In this document: positions 8,828-17,573 of the stretch, in pieces
How positions within the stretch are numbered: the first letter of the stretch is position 1
How the letters are laid out: every line of letters begins with the position of its first letter
NCBI GenBank assembly: GCA_964485405.1
Contig: CAZAJG010000002.1
Coordinates: 1-64,000 of the forward strand
From: CAKZNE01 sp964485405
GTDB taxonomy: Bacteria > Bacteroidota > Bacteroidia > Flavobacteriales > Schleiferiaceae
DNA length: 64,000 nucleotides
Direction of reading: 5' to 3'
Notes under the pieces: model-generated
Database searches by the model: none
Told to the model about the DNA's origin: nothing
Seen by the model: only the letters and a program-made list of their open reading frames with translations
Program-made: the position numbers and the translations under genes

Positions 8828-10849
8828 TTATTGAATTAAATCATTGATTATTAAATACGTCTCGTTTAAAATTAGATCGTGATGAATACGATCTAAAACA
8901 GCTTTATTTTGTTCCTTTTTGCGATCAGAGATGTTAAATAAATCCTGATCCGATCTTAAGTTTTCCACCGAAAAACCGACCTGCTCTGCGAACGTTAAAT
9001 CTTCTACTTTATACAAAGATCGGATATGATTGAAGTACGAAGCGTGAATGCTTTTAAAACTCTGCTCCTTCTCTATTTTGACATCTTTTTTATGGTTTAG
9101 AAGGCTATCTGTAATTTCATTGAGTCGCCTCAATTTATCATTCTCCTCTTGCCGTTTTAAACTATTTCTTTTTGCATCTTCAAAGTCCAAAGGCGGCAAC
9201 TTCTTTGCATAAATTTTTTTCTCGATACTATCATTCGCCAGAGCGCGTTGAAAATCAGATTCTTTTCGCAGATAAAGTGGTGAGCCTTCCGGAAGTTTAA
9301 TATTGGGTTGTAAACCCGTTTTTTGATGGCTCGCGTTATTTATGCCATAGAATTTGCCGCTCGTTATTTTTAAAAAAGATTGATCTTCATAAACAGGAAT
9401 AATTTGCTGAAAACTCCCTTTGCCATATGTATTGCTTCCAACAACAACCGCTCGATTATAATCTTGTAAAGCAGAAGCCAGTAACTCTGATGAAGAAGCG
9501 CTATATCCATTAACCAAAATCACTAAAGGCTGGTCAAAAATGGTTCCTCTGTTTCTATCTTTTATCACCATGGGAGGCGCTATTCGCGATTGAGTAGCCA
9601 TAACAGGGCCCCAGTCGATAAAAAGCCCAGCCAACTTTACGGCCTCCTCGGTTGATCCTCCTCCGTTGTATCTTAAGTCTAGAATTAATCCTTGTACACC
9701 TTGCTTCTTCAGCTTTATCAATTCACGAGCTACATCATTCGCACAGCCATGTTGATTGCTGTTAGACCAACTGGTGTAGAAATCGGGCAAACGAATATAC
9801 CCCACTCTTTTAGGGCCATTTAAGAGATAGCTATAAAGAATGTTTTCTTCATTTTCAAGAACCTCCTTTACCAACTCTATTTCTTTGAGTTTACCCATAT
9901 TATTCTCCAAAATAAAAGTGGCTTCTTTTATGGTATTAGAAGATAATAGGGCATTTATGGCATACGCATGTAAGCAACTGATCTCAATACTTTCTCCATC
10001 CTTTTTTAGAGCTACCAGTTGATCTCCTTTTTGAATGGAGCCAGAAGACCAAGCTGGACCACCAGGAATCAAATTCTCAACCCGAATAAACCCTTCTTTA
10101 CTTTCCGAAAAATCTAGACCAAAGGAAAGCTCGGTAGGAGAAAGGGCAGCTACAAAGTCGTCCTTTGCACCCACATCTAAATACACACTATGAGGATCAA
10201 AAAGTGAAGCATATTCATTTAGAAAAGTGATTTGTAATTGAGACATTATCGCCTCCTGACTCTGCATCTCATTTTCACATTTCAATTGATCCTGTACAAT
10301 CTTTTGAACCTCTGCCATATGGTCCAAAGCATATTGAATGTTATATTGCTTTGAAGTATCGTTATAATATTGATACTCCAAAAGTGTGAAAAGCAATTCT
10401 TCGTGGATGTGGTTGTTCCAGTTTCGCTTTAAATCCGTCTTGTTGAAAGCCCAAGTACTTGGCAAAATTTTCTTTTCAGGGTCAAAAGATATTTTTTCCG
10501 TTTCAGACCATCCTTTTTGTAAATTCAAGAAAGCAGATAATCTCTTCGCATAGACTTTAGTGAGTGTATCAAAAAAGATGCATGCTGAGTCGCCTAATAA
10601 ATGATGCTGAAACGTTGACAGCTTTTCAATATCCTCTTGTAAAAAGTAAAGTTTTTCTGCATCTAAACGCATCAACAACTTTTCAAAAAGAAAAACAGAT
10701 TCTTCTTTTGTTTCTGAAATAGGACTAAAATGTTGCGTTTGGAATTTTTGACGGACCGTTTGGTATTCCTCACAGAAGCCTCTAGAAAAAGCTACAGAAG
10801 CAAGGAGCACAAAACAAAAGGTGAGTAATAATCGAAACACGACACGCAA
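8828..10849 (-). CDS. S41 carboxy-terminal processing protease (Prc/Tsp-like)
   Basis: A periplasmic protease of the tail-specific type, about 675 residues. Order: signal peptide, helical N-terminal domain, PDZ domain around GGPAWSSGSIQKGDQLVAL (near residue 260), S41 catalytic core with LILDLRYNGGGSTEEA, catalytic Ser in VNGYSASSSELLASAL and catalytic Lys in NTYGKGSF, then a Lys/Glu-rich C-terminal domain as in Tsp. No in-frame ATG precedes the signal peptide. The open frame reaches TTG at 10879, but TTG at 10849 or GTG at 10840 gives a typical signal peptide. A -7-like TATACTTG on the minus strand (10878-10885) also argues for a start below it. Confidence 0.9.
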   Translation of the reverse strand: MRVVFRLLLTFCFVLLASVAFSRGFCEEYQTVRQKFQTQHFSPISETKEESVFLFEKLLMRLDAEKLYFLQEDIEKLSTFQHHLLGDSACIFFDTLTKVYAKRLSAFLNLQKGWSETEKISFDPEKKILPSTWAFNKTDLKRNWNNHIHEELLFTLLEYQYYNDTSKQYNIQYALDHMAEVQKIVQDQLKCENEMQSQEAIMSQLQITFLNEYASLFDPHSVYLDVGAKDDFVAALSPTELSFGLDFSESKEGFIRVENLIPGGPAWSSGSIQKGDQLVALKKDGESIEISCLHAYAINALLSSNTIKEATFILENNMGKLKEIELVKEVLENEENILYSYLLNGPKRVGYIRLPDFYTSWSNSNQHGCANDVARELIKLKKQGVQGLILDLRYNGGGSTEEAVKLAGLFIDWGPVMATQSRIAPPMVIKDRNRGTIFDQPLVILVNGYSASSSELLASALQDYNRAVVVGSNTYGKGSFQQIIPVYEDQSFLKITSGKFYGINNASHQKTGLQPNIKLPEGSPLYLRKESDFQRALANDSIEKKIYAKKLPPLDFEDAKRNSLKRQEENDKLRRLNEITDSLLNHKKDVKIEKEQSFKSIHASYFNHIRSLYKVEDLTFAEQVGFSVENLRSDQDLFNISDRKKEQNKAVLDRIHHDLILNETYLIINDLIQ

Positions 10850-11055
10850 GGTTAATACATCCAAGGTTAAGCAGTACAAGTATAGTCAATTAAAGACTTT
10901 TACTCCATGTAATGATCTTGTAGAATGAGTCTAATTTTACAGCTCAATGCTTATCCATTCTTCCATTAAAATCATCGTTATTCGTACATATCCAAAAAGT
11001 TTAGGCTTGTTAAATTTTAACAACACTTTTTACGTGAAGCTATCAATTAAATCGG

Positions 11056-11087
11056 TTTAGTCTATTTAAACACATTGGTTATATTTG
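11056..11087 (+). promoter_or_regulatory. Promoter of the LamG cargo gene
   Basis: TATATTTG at 11080-11087 fits the -7 consensus TAnnTTTG. TTTA at 11056-11059, 20 bases upstream, resembles the -33 TTTG. The gene starts at 11118. Confidence 0.5.
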
Positions 11088-11117
11088 AGATAAGGAAATC
11101 CCAAATTCGTTTCACTG

Positions 11118-12503
11118 ATGAAGTCAACCAACCAACACCTCAGAAACCTCGTTCTCTTTCTTCTATTATCTCCCTCAATTTGGGCCCAAAACGGGCTACA
11201 TTTTGATGGAGTAGATGATAAGGTAAACTGTGGAAACGATGCTAGCATTCAACTCACTGGAAATTCCATAACGTTGGAGGCATGGATAAAAGCAGACTTC
11301 TGGGAAACACAAGTTTGGGCTGGGAACATTATCAACAAAGAGCAAAATGCCGGCACAAGTGGCGGATATATGCTTAGAGTTGGTGAAGGAGGAAAGTTAA
11401 ATATGAATCTTGGAGATGGAAACTGGAATGAGCTCACTACCCAAAACAACGTTTTAACTTTAAACACCTGGCACCATATTGCGGGAACTTATGATGGCAC
11501 TAAGATGCGGTTGTATGTAGATGGTATGGCGGTAGATTCGACAAATTACTCCATCAACTTTATAAACTCTAGTGCGAATCTCACTATTGGTTCCCACCCT
11601 GTTTGGGATAGATTTTTTGAAGGTGTAATTGATGAAGTGCGTATTTGGAATGTAGCCCGTACGGGCGCAGAAATACAACAAAACATGCAAACTCTACAAT
11701 GCCTAAACGAACCCGGCTTAATGGCTTATTACCGTTTTGATCAAGGCACAGCAGGGGGAAATAACAGTGGAGCAACCGCGCTTGTGGATGGCTTAGGAAA
11801 TAGCAACGGTACATTGCAAACTTTTGCTCTTTCTGGCTCTACTTCCAATTGGGTATCTTCTTCTACTCCATTTACGCCTCAATATCAAAGCTATAGTAGC
11901 AGCGATACCATTTGCTCTGGAGAGTTTTTACTATTTGGCAGCCAAACACTTACCAGTGCCGGCACCTACCAAGATACACTGCCTTCTACGTTTAGCTGTG
12001 ATTCTATCATTCAATTAAACCTAACCGTAAAAAGTATTAACGATTCCGCTTACATCTCGGGCGATACCCTTTGGGCCTACGATCCTAGTCTTACGTACCA
12101 CTGGATTGATTGCAACAATCAAAACAGAACCATCCCTGGGGCAACTGATCAGTTTTATGTTCCCTTTATCAGCACATCTTACGCAGTAATTGTAAGCGAT
12201 GGGGATTGTGTAGATACATCTGATTGTTTCAGCTTTAACATTGGCCTAGAAGAGAATTTACTTACACAGATAAAAACCTACCCCAACCCAGTCCAACAGG
12301 ATCTGTTTTTAGATATTCAAAACCTTGGTAAGCTTGCTTCTTTCTCTTTGATGAATGCAGAAGGTAAAATCGTTCTTGAGCCTACCAAAGCGAATAGTAA
12401 AAAAACGAGAATAGATATGAGTGCCTTCCCTTCTGGGATGTATCAACTCATTCTGCTTGACGAGAATCAACAACGGTTTTCAAAAAAGGTGTTAAAGCTT
12501 TAA
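11118..12503 (+). CDS. Secreted LamG-domain protein with type IX sorting domain
   Basis: 461 residues. A signal peptide ends near SIWAQ (residue 23). A concanavalin-like LamG/laminin-G-3 domain covers roughly residues 28-185, with LEAWIKADFW, WHHIAGTYDGTKMRLYVDG and EGVIDEVRIWNVART. A Cys-containing linker of the SDTICSGEFLLFGSQTLTSAG type, common in Bacteroidota adhesins, follows. The C-terminus is a type A sorting domain: IKTYPNPVQQDLFLDI near residue 388, then SGMYQLIL and KKVLKL. It should be exported by the type IX system and attached to or released from the surface; ligand unknown. Confidence 0.88.
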   Translation: MKSTNQHLRNLVLFLLLSPSIWAQNGLHFDGVDDKVNCGNDASIQLTGNSITLEAWIKADFWETQVWAGNIINKEQNAGTSGGYMLRVGEGGKLNMNLGDGNWNELTTQNNVLTLNTWHHIAGTYDGTKMRLYVDGMAVDSTNYSINFINSSANLTIGSHPVWDRFFEGVIDEVRIWNVARTGAEIQQNMQTLQCLNEPGLMAYYRFDQGTAGGNNSGATALVDGLGNSNGTLQTFALSGSTSNWVSSSTPFTPQYQSYSSSDTICSGEFLLFGSQTLTSAGTYQDTLPSTFSCDSIIQLNLTVKSINDSAYISGDTLWAYDPSLTYHWIDCNNQNRTIPGATDQFYVPFISTSYAVIVSDGDCVDTSDCFSFNIGLEENLLTQIKTYPNPVQQDLFLDIQNLGKLASFSLMNAEGKIVLEPTKANSKKTRIDMSAFPSGMYQLILLDENQQRFSKKVLKL

Positions 12504-12507
12504 GCCA

Positions 12508-12538
12508 TTTAACCACCCAAGATTTAATTTTACATTTG
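12508..12538 (+). promoter_or_regulatory. Promoter of the DUF1684 gene
   Basis: TTTA at 12508-12511 and TACATTTG at 12531-12538 are separated by 19 bases, matching the Bacteroidota -33/-7 arrangement. The ATG lies 22 bases after the -7 box. Confidence 0.5.
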
Positions 12539-12560
12539 ATGAAATCTCAATCGGAAAATC

Positions 12561-13175
12561 ATGATTTGTAGAATAGCACTTTCTTTTATTTTGAGCTTAA
12601 CTTACTCACTAAGCATCGCACAAACACAGGCTAGTTATGTGAAAGAAATATTAGAATATCAAGAGCACCTCAATATTGAATTTGCTGATAGTGCTCAAAG
12701 TCCATTAACCAAAGAGGGCCTATCTATCTTCAAAGAATTAGATTTTTTCCCAATTGACCAAAACTTTAAGATTGTTGCCAAATTTATACGAACAGAAGGG
12801 GAAAAGCCTTTTGAGATGCCCACAACTACAAGCAGAAAACCCATTTATGTGAAGTACGGAGAAGCCCATTTTCTTTTTGACGGGGAGCCTCATAAACTAA
12901 GCATTTATCAAAATCTAGCTTTGAGCAAAAGGCCCGGTTTTGAAGACTATTTATTCTTGCCTTTTAACGATCATACCAACGGTTTTGGGTCGTATGGTGG
13001 TGGTAGATTTATGGACTTGAGAATACCTGAAGGAGAAATCCTAATTATTGATTTCAACAAGGCCTACAATCCATATTGTGCCTATAACCATAAATACTCT
13101 TGTCCCATTCCTCCAGAAGAGAATTCTCTAAACTTTCCTGTTAAAGCAGGTGTAATGAACTACGATCATCATTAG
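12561..13175 (+). CDS. DUF1684 domain protein, exported
   Basis: 204 residues, beginning with a hydrophobic signal peptide that ends near SIAQ (residue 20). The rest is a DUF1684 domain: KEGLSIFKELDFFPID, KYGEAHFLFDGEPHKLSIYQ, a DYLFLPFNDHTNGFGSYGGG segment and the strongly conserved C-terminal DFNKAYNPYCAYNHKYSCP followed by PPEENSLNFPVKAG. The family is widespread and its function is not known to me. It has its own promoter-like box and ends four bases inside the convergent Kelch gene, so no terminator is seen between them. Confidence 0.88.
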   Translation: MICRIALSFILSLTYSLSIAQTQASYVKEILEYQEHLNIEFADSAQSPLTKEGLSIFKELDFFPIDQNFKIVAKFIRTEGEKPFEMPTTTSRKPIYVKYGEAHFLFDGEPHKLSIYQNLALSKRPGFEDYLFLPFNDHTNGFGSYGGGRFMDLRIPEGEILIIDFNKAYNPYCAYNHKYSCPIPPEENSLNFPVKAGVMNYDHH

Positions 13176-14476
13176 TAGATGACTAGCTTTTCTAGGGATT
13201 CATTGATTTTCACGTAGTAGAGCCCTTTACTCAGTTTACTTACTGGCAAAGGGGTGCCGCTCTCTATCTCTTGAAACGACTTTATTACTCTCCCTTGAGC
13301 ATCTAATATCTCTACATCCAAGGCAGTACCTTCAAAATAAAGAGCTACTTCATTTCTGGCTGGGTTTGGATAGAGCTCAAAACGGAATTTTGAGAAATCA
13401 GAAAGTGAAAAGGAGTTTTTCACAAACTCTAGTTTGAGCATTTTATCGCTTACTTTTTGATTGGCCTCCATGCCACCAGCTATATATAAAGTAGAAGAAG
13501 ACACTTTACCTAAACTGCGAAGGTCCATTGGAAAAGGTGTGGAAGTAGATGTATCCGAATCCCATTTCATCCTTTTCGGATCTAAAAATAAATTTCGGTT
13601 ATTTGGTTCTACAGCCTGCCCGTTGGAGTAGGCTATTCCATCAAAATTATACGTACGGTTTGCTCCACCAATCCAATGAATATTACCTTCTACCAAAACA
13701 CTAGCCATTCGGTACCCTACTAAACTTGGATCCAGAATTGTATCAGACCACGAAATGATACTTGGATCGTTTGCATCGATAATACCCATTCTTAAACGGT
13801 TTTGAATAGGAAAATTCAAAGTACCATTAGAGCTCGCTCCCCCAAAATAAAAAATCGTATCTCCTACTATTACTCCTGAAGAGCCAAAAGATCGATACGA
13901 ATCCTGATTTGGCACAGGAGTTCCTGCCATCCAAGTATCTGTAGATGGATTATAAATTTGAACATTGGTTACGTTTCTAATCTGGCTCCACCCAGTAACT
14001 ACATAAATCAAACTATCTCTCCAAACCACTTGTACTTGATCGTCAATAGGCACGGGCACTTTGGCTCCATCACTTAAATAGGTATTGGTGGCAGGATCAA
14101 ATCGATGTACACGATCCGAAGATACCTCATGGCCATCCGCAAATACGTGATAACCCCCTATGATGTAAATTTGATTTTTAACACTACTTGCAGAAGCAGC
14201 AATTTTCCCTAAAGTATCTGGCAAAGGAGGTAAAGTATCCCAACTATCCGCAGAAACATCGTAGCGAAACCCCTTGAGGTGCATCCCAGAATAGAGCTTA
14301 CTGCTATCAATACCCGCAAAAGAATACACAAAGGAACTTGCGCCCACCTTGGCCGATGCTACGGCATTATTAGAAACGGGTTCAGGCATTGAACTCATTT
14401 CTGTAACCGTCCAACTTTGGCCATAAACAATTGAATAGGATAAGGAAAACAACAGAACTAAATATTGTGCTCGCAT
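13172..14476 (-). CDS. Secreted Kelch-repeat protein with type IX sorting domain
   Basis: About 434 residues. A signal peptide ends at SIVYGQ. Several Kelch blades follow, with the typical pattern of an aliphatic stretch plus GG, spacing, then Tyr and Trp: KNQIYIIGGYHVF, DSLIYVVTGWSQI, GDTIFYFGGASSNG, EGNIHWIGGANRT, SSTLYIAGGMEAN. The C-terminus is a type A sorting domain with FELYPNPARNEVALYF and SKGLYYVKI. Expected outside the cell after type IX export; binding partner unknown. The ATG at 14476 is preferred to an upstream TTG because it opens the signal peptide and places a -7 box 22 bases upstream. Confidence 0.87.
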   Translation of the reverse strand: MRAQYLVLLFSLSYSIVYGQSWTVTEMSSMPEPVSNNAVASAKVGASSFVYSFAGIDSSKLYSGMHLKGFRYDVSADSWDTLPPLPDTLGKIAASASSVKNQIYIIGGYHVFADGHEVSSDRVHRFDPATNTYLSDGAKVPVPIDDQVQVVWRDSLIYVVTGWSQIRNVTNVQIYNPSTDTWMAGTPVPNQDSYRSFGSSGVIVGDTIFYFGGASSNGTLNFPIQNRLRMGIIDANDPSIISWSDTILDPSLVGYRMASVLVEGNIHWIGGANRTYNFDGIAYSNGQAVEPNNRNLFLDPKRMKWDSDTSTSTPFPMDLRSLGKVSSSTLYIAGGMEANQKVSDKMLKLEFVKNSFSLSDFSKFRFELYPNPARNEVALYFEGTALDVEILDAQGRVIKSFQEIESGTPLPVSKLSKGLYYVKINESLEKLVIY

Positions 14477-14497
14477 AAATCGTGTGTGCTTTAATCT

Positions 14498-14505
14498 CAA
14501 AAATA
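14498..14505 (-). promoter_or_regulatory. -7 promoter box of the Kelch cargo gene
   Basis: On the minus strand this reads TATTTTTG, matching TAnnTTTG, 22 bases before the ATG at 14476. No clear -33 element is visible. Confidence 0.45.
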
Positions 14506-14572
14506 GAACTCCTGAATCAATAAATCTTAATACTTTCCCAATGCACTTATTTGATGTCTTTATTTTTTTAGA

Positions 14573-15571
14573 ATGATACAGGAGTTGGTATCTATTATTA
14601 TGCCCGTTAAAAATGTGGGGGCCTTTATTGAAGACTGCCTATTATCCATCCTTTCGCAGACCTACATGGAATGGGAACTTCTCATTGTAAATGACCACTC
14701 TACTGATAATACAGCTGAACTCATTAAAGCATTTACGCTTAAAAATTCACGTATTAGCCTTTTTCAAAATGAAGAATCTGGTATTATACCAGCTTTACAA
14801 CTTGCCTTTAAAAACAGTAATGGCCGCTATATTACTCGAATGGATGGAGATGACTTAATGCCTAAAGATCGATTAAAGAAAATGGTAGAGGCTCTTCAAA
14901 ACGCTCCACCAAAATCAGTAGTTACAGGCAAAGTTGAATATTTTGGAAAACAAGTTTCACCCGGTTACAAGCAATATGAGAACTGGATTAACGAGTTGGT
15001 TGAAACAGATGGGCATTGGCAAAATGTATATCGAGAATGTGTGGTTGCTTCTCCCAATTGGCTAGCTCGCAAAGATGAGTTAACCGCCATTGATGCTTTT
15101 AATGGATTGGAATATCCAGAAGATTACGATTTGGTTTTCAAATGGTACGCAAATGGTTTTTCCGTCCAATCCCTGGCTCACACCACTTTGTTATGGAGAG
15201 AACATCCGCTTCGTACGTCTAGAAACTCGGAGCATTATCAGCAAGCCGCATTTTTCCGTTTAAAAATCAAACGTTTTCTACAAATTGATTTTCAGCATCC
15301 CTTGGTTTTATGGGGAGATGGAGAAAAGGCCCGATTAACAGCATCTATTTTAAAAGAGAAAAAGATCGATTTTGAATGGATGGTTTTAAAACCGAACCGA
15401 TTTCCGAACGGAATTCAAGGAATTAAGGTCTTGGGTTTTAGAGAAATCGAAAAACAAACCATGCCTAAACTATTGATTGCCGTTTTTCCAGAACCGAAGG
15501 AAATGAAGCAGTTAAAGGACTATCTGGAGCATATTCAACTTCAGGAAGGAGTGGATTATTGGTTCCTTTAA
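14573..15571 (+). CDS. Family 2 glycosyltransferase with an extra C-terminal domain
   Basis: 332 residues. The first ~225 are a GT-A fold: VSIIMPVKNVGAFIEDCLLSI at the N-terminus, WELLIVNDHSTDNTAEL with the first Asp, the DxD-like RMDGDDLMPKDRL near residue 95, and EYPEDYDLVFKWYANGF near residue 180. Residues ~240-332 form a separate segment beginning HPLVLWGDGEKARLTASIL, with a glycine-rich Rossmann-like turn. No membrane segment is seen, so it probably acts at the cytoplasmic face. Donor and acceptor cannot be told; it is not in a polysaccharide cluster. Divergent from the Kelch gene. Confidence 0.85.
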   Translation: MIQELVSIIMPVKNVGAFIEDCLLSILSQTYMEWELLIVNDHSTDNTAELIKAFTLKNSRISLFQNEESGIIPALQLAFKNSNGRYITRMDGDDLMPKDRLKKMVEALQNAPPKSVVTGKVEYFGKQVSPGYKQYENWINELVETDGHWQNVYRECVVASPNWLARKDELTAIDAFNGLEYPEDYDLVFKWYANGFSVQSLAHTTLLWREHPLRTSRNSEHYQQAAFFRLKIKRFLQIDFQHPLVLWGDGEKARLTASILKEKKIDFEWMVLKPNRFPNGIQGIKVLGFREIEKQTMPKLLIAVFPEPKEMKQLKDYLEHIQLQEGVDYWFL

Positions 15572-15629
15572 AATAAGAGGCACGATTTTAGCGCAATTTT
15601 CGTTAGTTATCGTGAAAACCAAACCAAAA

Positions 15630-16034
15630 ATGAAAATCAAGCTTTATCTCGGGCTATTGATCTTCTTGTGTATTGTAGGGTGTAATAATAGTGGCTGCCC
15701 TGAAAACCAAAACAATGCTATTCTGCAAGAGAACATGCCCCATTCCGACCTATATCAATCGGAGATGTCTCGATTGGTTCGCCAGCAACCTGATCTTGTT
15801 CTTTATTATTTTGAAGAACGTATTGTAAAGAAAAAATCCTCTTTTTTAAGCCTAAAAACCATAGGTCCCGATTTTTGCGGAACACTTCATGTACGTATAA
15901 AAGCAGAAGATGATTATTCAGAAAAACTTCAAAGCACAGGAAATTACACAGGTGCAGCGTTAAGGGGGCTTAAACTCAAGTTCGATTCTTTGGGGTCTCC
16001 AATTTATCACTCCTTGAGTGGAATTCTTGACTAA
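15630..16034 (+). CDS. Small lipoprotein of unknown function
   Basis: 134 residues counted from the ATG at 15630 (a GTG 18 bases upstream is possible). The N-terminus is a lipoprotein signal, with LLIFLCIVGC giving a lipobox at about residue 18. The mature part has no motif I recognise; it is a mixed alpha/beta sequence with one more Cys pair (GCPENQ, DFCGTLHV). First of three adjacent exported proteins on this strand (15630-17401), with a 37-base gap to the next, so probably one transcription unit. Confidence 0.65.
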   Translation: MKIKLYLGLLIFLCIVGCNNSGCPENQNNAILQENMPHSDLYQSEMSRLVRQQPDLVLYYFEERIVKKKSSFLSLKTIGPDFCGTLHVRIKAEDDYSEKLQSTGNYTGAALRGLKLKFDSLGSPIYHSLSGILD

Positions 16035-16071
16035 AATTTAATATGGCCGTCCAAAAAAACTCCTTAATCGT

Positions 16072-16581
16072 ATGAAGTTTGCTCCATTCCTTATAATAGC
16101 GTTACTAGCACTGGCTATGCCAACCAGTGAGAAATACCCTTATCGTATAGGTTACATTCCAGAAGAAGGCGCTATTATTTTTAATCCTGATTTTAAAACC
16201 TGTAATGAGGGTCGAATAATTGACTATTACAATGTGAATAAGGGAGGAGATCAAGCTGCCGGATTTATTGGTGGACCCAAAGCAATTAAAAAAATCATCC
16301 AATCCGAATATCTGGATTTAGATCTTAAGAATGAAAGCGGAATGCTCACCATTCGCTTTATCATCAATTGTAAAGCAGAAATAGATCGTTTTCAAATTAT
16401 TGAGAATGATCTTGATTTTAAACCCAAAGTCTTTGATCAAGCGGTGAAAAATCAATTGTTGGAAATTACCAGACAGTTGAAAAATTGGAGATCAAATACC
16501 ATAAATGGTTACCAATTCGATAGTGCTATGTATTTAACTTATAAGCTCAAAAATGGGAAGATTATTGATATTTTGCCTTAG
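16072..16581 (+). CDS. Exported TonB-C-terminal-like domain protein
   Basis: 169 residues with a short signal peptide (residues 1-17). Residues ~60-169 resemble the C-terminal domain of Bacteroidota TonB proteins: a GGPKAIKKIIQSEY segment, then GMLTIRFIINCKAEIDRFQI, a helix with QLLEITRQLKNWRS, and TINGYQFDSAMYLTYKLKNGKI. There is no long proline-rich spacer, so this is not a classical energy transducer. It may be a periplasmic or lipid-side binding module. The last 29 bases overlap the next gene in another frame, indicating tight coupling. Confidence 0.65.
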   Translation: MKFAPFLIIALLALAMPTSEKYPYRIGYIPEEGAIIFNPDFKTCNEGRIIDYYNVNKGGDQAAGFIGGPKAIKKIIQSEYLDLDLKNESGMLTIRFIINCKAEIDRFQIIENDLDFKPKVFDQAVKNQLLEITRQLKNWRSNTINGYQFDSAMYLTYKLKNGKIIDILP

Positions 16582-17401
16582 TCTTTTTCTTCTACTTTCT
16601 GCCTGTAGCAATCCTTCTACATCAAATTTAGAACCGGCATTAACGCTCGTTGAGAGGGATACACTTATTGCTCAAAAGTACCGTGAGTTTTTCCAAACTC
16701 ACCAAGGTACACCTCGAGCAATGCATCTATTGGAAGAGATTTTAGAACTTGACTCTACGAATGCAGAAGCATGGCGAGAAATGTCTATTCCGTATCTAAA
16801 AAGAGGCATTCCTCACAAGTGGTATGAATATTATCAAAAAGCTATTGAATATGATGCGGAAAACTGGATAGGCTGGAGAGGGTATTGTTACTTATTTTTC
16901 TATCGCGATTATCGCAGAGCTATTGCAGATTTTGATGCTACAGATACAATCACTCCTGGCTTTACCGACTACCCTCAAGCGATGAGTGTTCACTATTTAA
17001 GAGGACTTTGCTATTATGGCCTAAATGAATACGAAAATGCTCAAGCCTATTTTCAGCGGTATATTGATGAAGAAATGGCAGGACCAGGCTTCGACTTTAT
17101 TGATCAAAATGTTTATTTATTTCGAGGGTTAATTCAGCAAAAACTCGGAGATCACCAACAAGCGATTGAAGAATTTAAAACAGGCCTGAAAATTTTTGAA
17201 GGCTCTTCTGATTTATACTACCACCTGTCGCAATCCTATTTGGCGCTCGGAAATTTACCTTTGGCTAAATCGAACGCGCTTAAAGCAGAAGACTATTTCA
17301 AGCAAGGCTACTACCATCATCGTCCATATATAGAGGTGTTTGATCGAATTTACGATTATGATATCTCAGAGTTGAAATCTTCTCTTAAACTCAATAACTA
17401 A
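16553..17401 (+). CDS. TPR-repeat lipoprotein
   Basis: 282 residues. The N-terminal hydrophobic stretch ends in the lipobox LLSAC near residue 18. The mature protein has tandem tetratricopeptide-like helices: NAEAWREMSIPYLKRG, WIGWRGYCYLFFYRDYRRAI, VHYLRGLCYYGLNEYENAQAYF, VYLFRGLIQQKLGDHQQAI and LYYHLSQSYLALGNLPLAKS. Such repeats mediate protein contacts; no enzymatic motif is present. Its start lies 29 bases inside the preceding gene, so translation is likely coupled, and the three exported proteins 15630-17401 may work together. Confidence 0.82.
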   Translation: MGRLLIFCLSLFLLLSACSNPSTSNLEPALTLVERDTLIAQKYREFFQTHQGTPRAMHLLEEILELDSTNAEAWREMSIPYLKRGIPHKWYEYYQKAIEYDAENWIGWRGYCYLFFYRDYRRAIADFDATDTITPGFTDYPQAMSVHYLRGLCYYGLNEYENAQAYFQRYIDEEMAGPGFDFIDQNVYLFRGLIQQKLGDHQQAIEEFKTGLKIFEGSSDLYYHLSQSYLALGNLPLAKSNALKAEDYFKQGYYHHRPYIEVFDRIYDYDISELKSSLKLNN

Positions 17402-17411
17402 ACTACAAGGC

Positions 17412-17443
17412 TTGTGTGATTGGAATGGATTTTCTAATCTTTG
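17412..17443 (+). promoter_or_regulatory. Candidate promoter upstream of the MATE leader
   Basis: TTG at 17412-17414 and TAATCTTTG at 17435-17443, 20 bases apart, resemble the Bacteroidota -33 and -7 boxes, except that the -7 box has three rather than two bases between TA and TTTG. If used, the transcript would have a 5' leader of about 130 bases before the MATE start. Confidence 0.35.
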
Positions 17444-17459
17444 CACATCATGAAGTTAT

Positions 17460-17573
17460 AGAATTATGTACACGACAAAAACCATCATTGCAGTGCCGCG
17501 GTTTACCGCGCCTACATTCCTGTAAGCAAGGTTTTCCCTTTTGTCGTATTTCTTTTTTTACTTTCATAATTCT
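17460..17573 (+). promoter_or_regulatory. Nested-hairpin leader (putative attenuator) of the MATE efflux gene
   Basis: Four segment pairs nest in order: AGAATTATG 17460-17468 with CATAATTCT 17565-17573; ACGACAAAA 17472-17480 with TTTTGTCGT 17539-17547; TGCAG 17489-17493 with CTGTA 17520-17524 (one G-U); CGCGG 17497-17501 with CCGCG 17506-17510. A T-run (17549-17559) follows the second pair's right arm, as in an intrinsic terminator. The outer right arm lies 11-19 bases before the MATE ATG, so pairing could also hide the ribosome entry region. A leader ORF runs through the left arms and the apical hairpin. Confidence 0.55.
17466..17525 (+). CDS. 19-codon leader peptide upstream of MATE
   Basis: Reading frame ATG...TAA encoding MYTTKTIIAVPRFTAPTFL, starting 119 bases before the MATE ATG. 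The start codon is inside the left arm of the outermost stem, codons 3-5 form the left arm of the terminator-like stem, and codons 11-15 (CCG CGG TTT ACC GCG) form the apical hairpin; those GC-rich codons are unlike the AT-rich usage around them, which suggests selection on RNA structure. The IIAVPRF stretch is reminiscent of short leader peptides on which drug-bound ribosomes stall, but that is inference. No expression evidence exists. Confidence 0.4.
   Translation: MYTTKTIIAVPRFTAPTFL

Noticed and set aside
17460..17573. Nested palindrome as an integron attC site or transposon remnant
   Set aside because: The ends do not carry the RYYYAAC/GTTRRRY core sites, no cassette or integrase is near, and no flanking direct repeat is seen.
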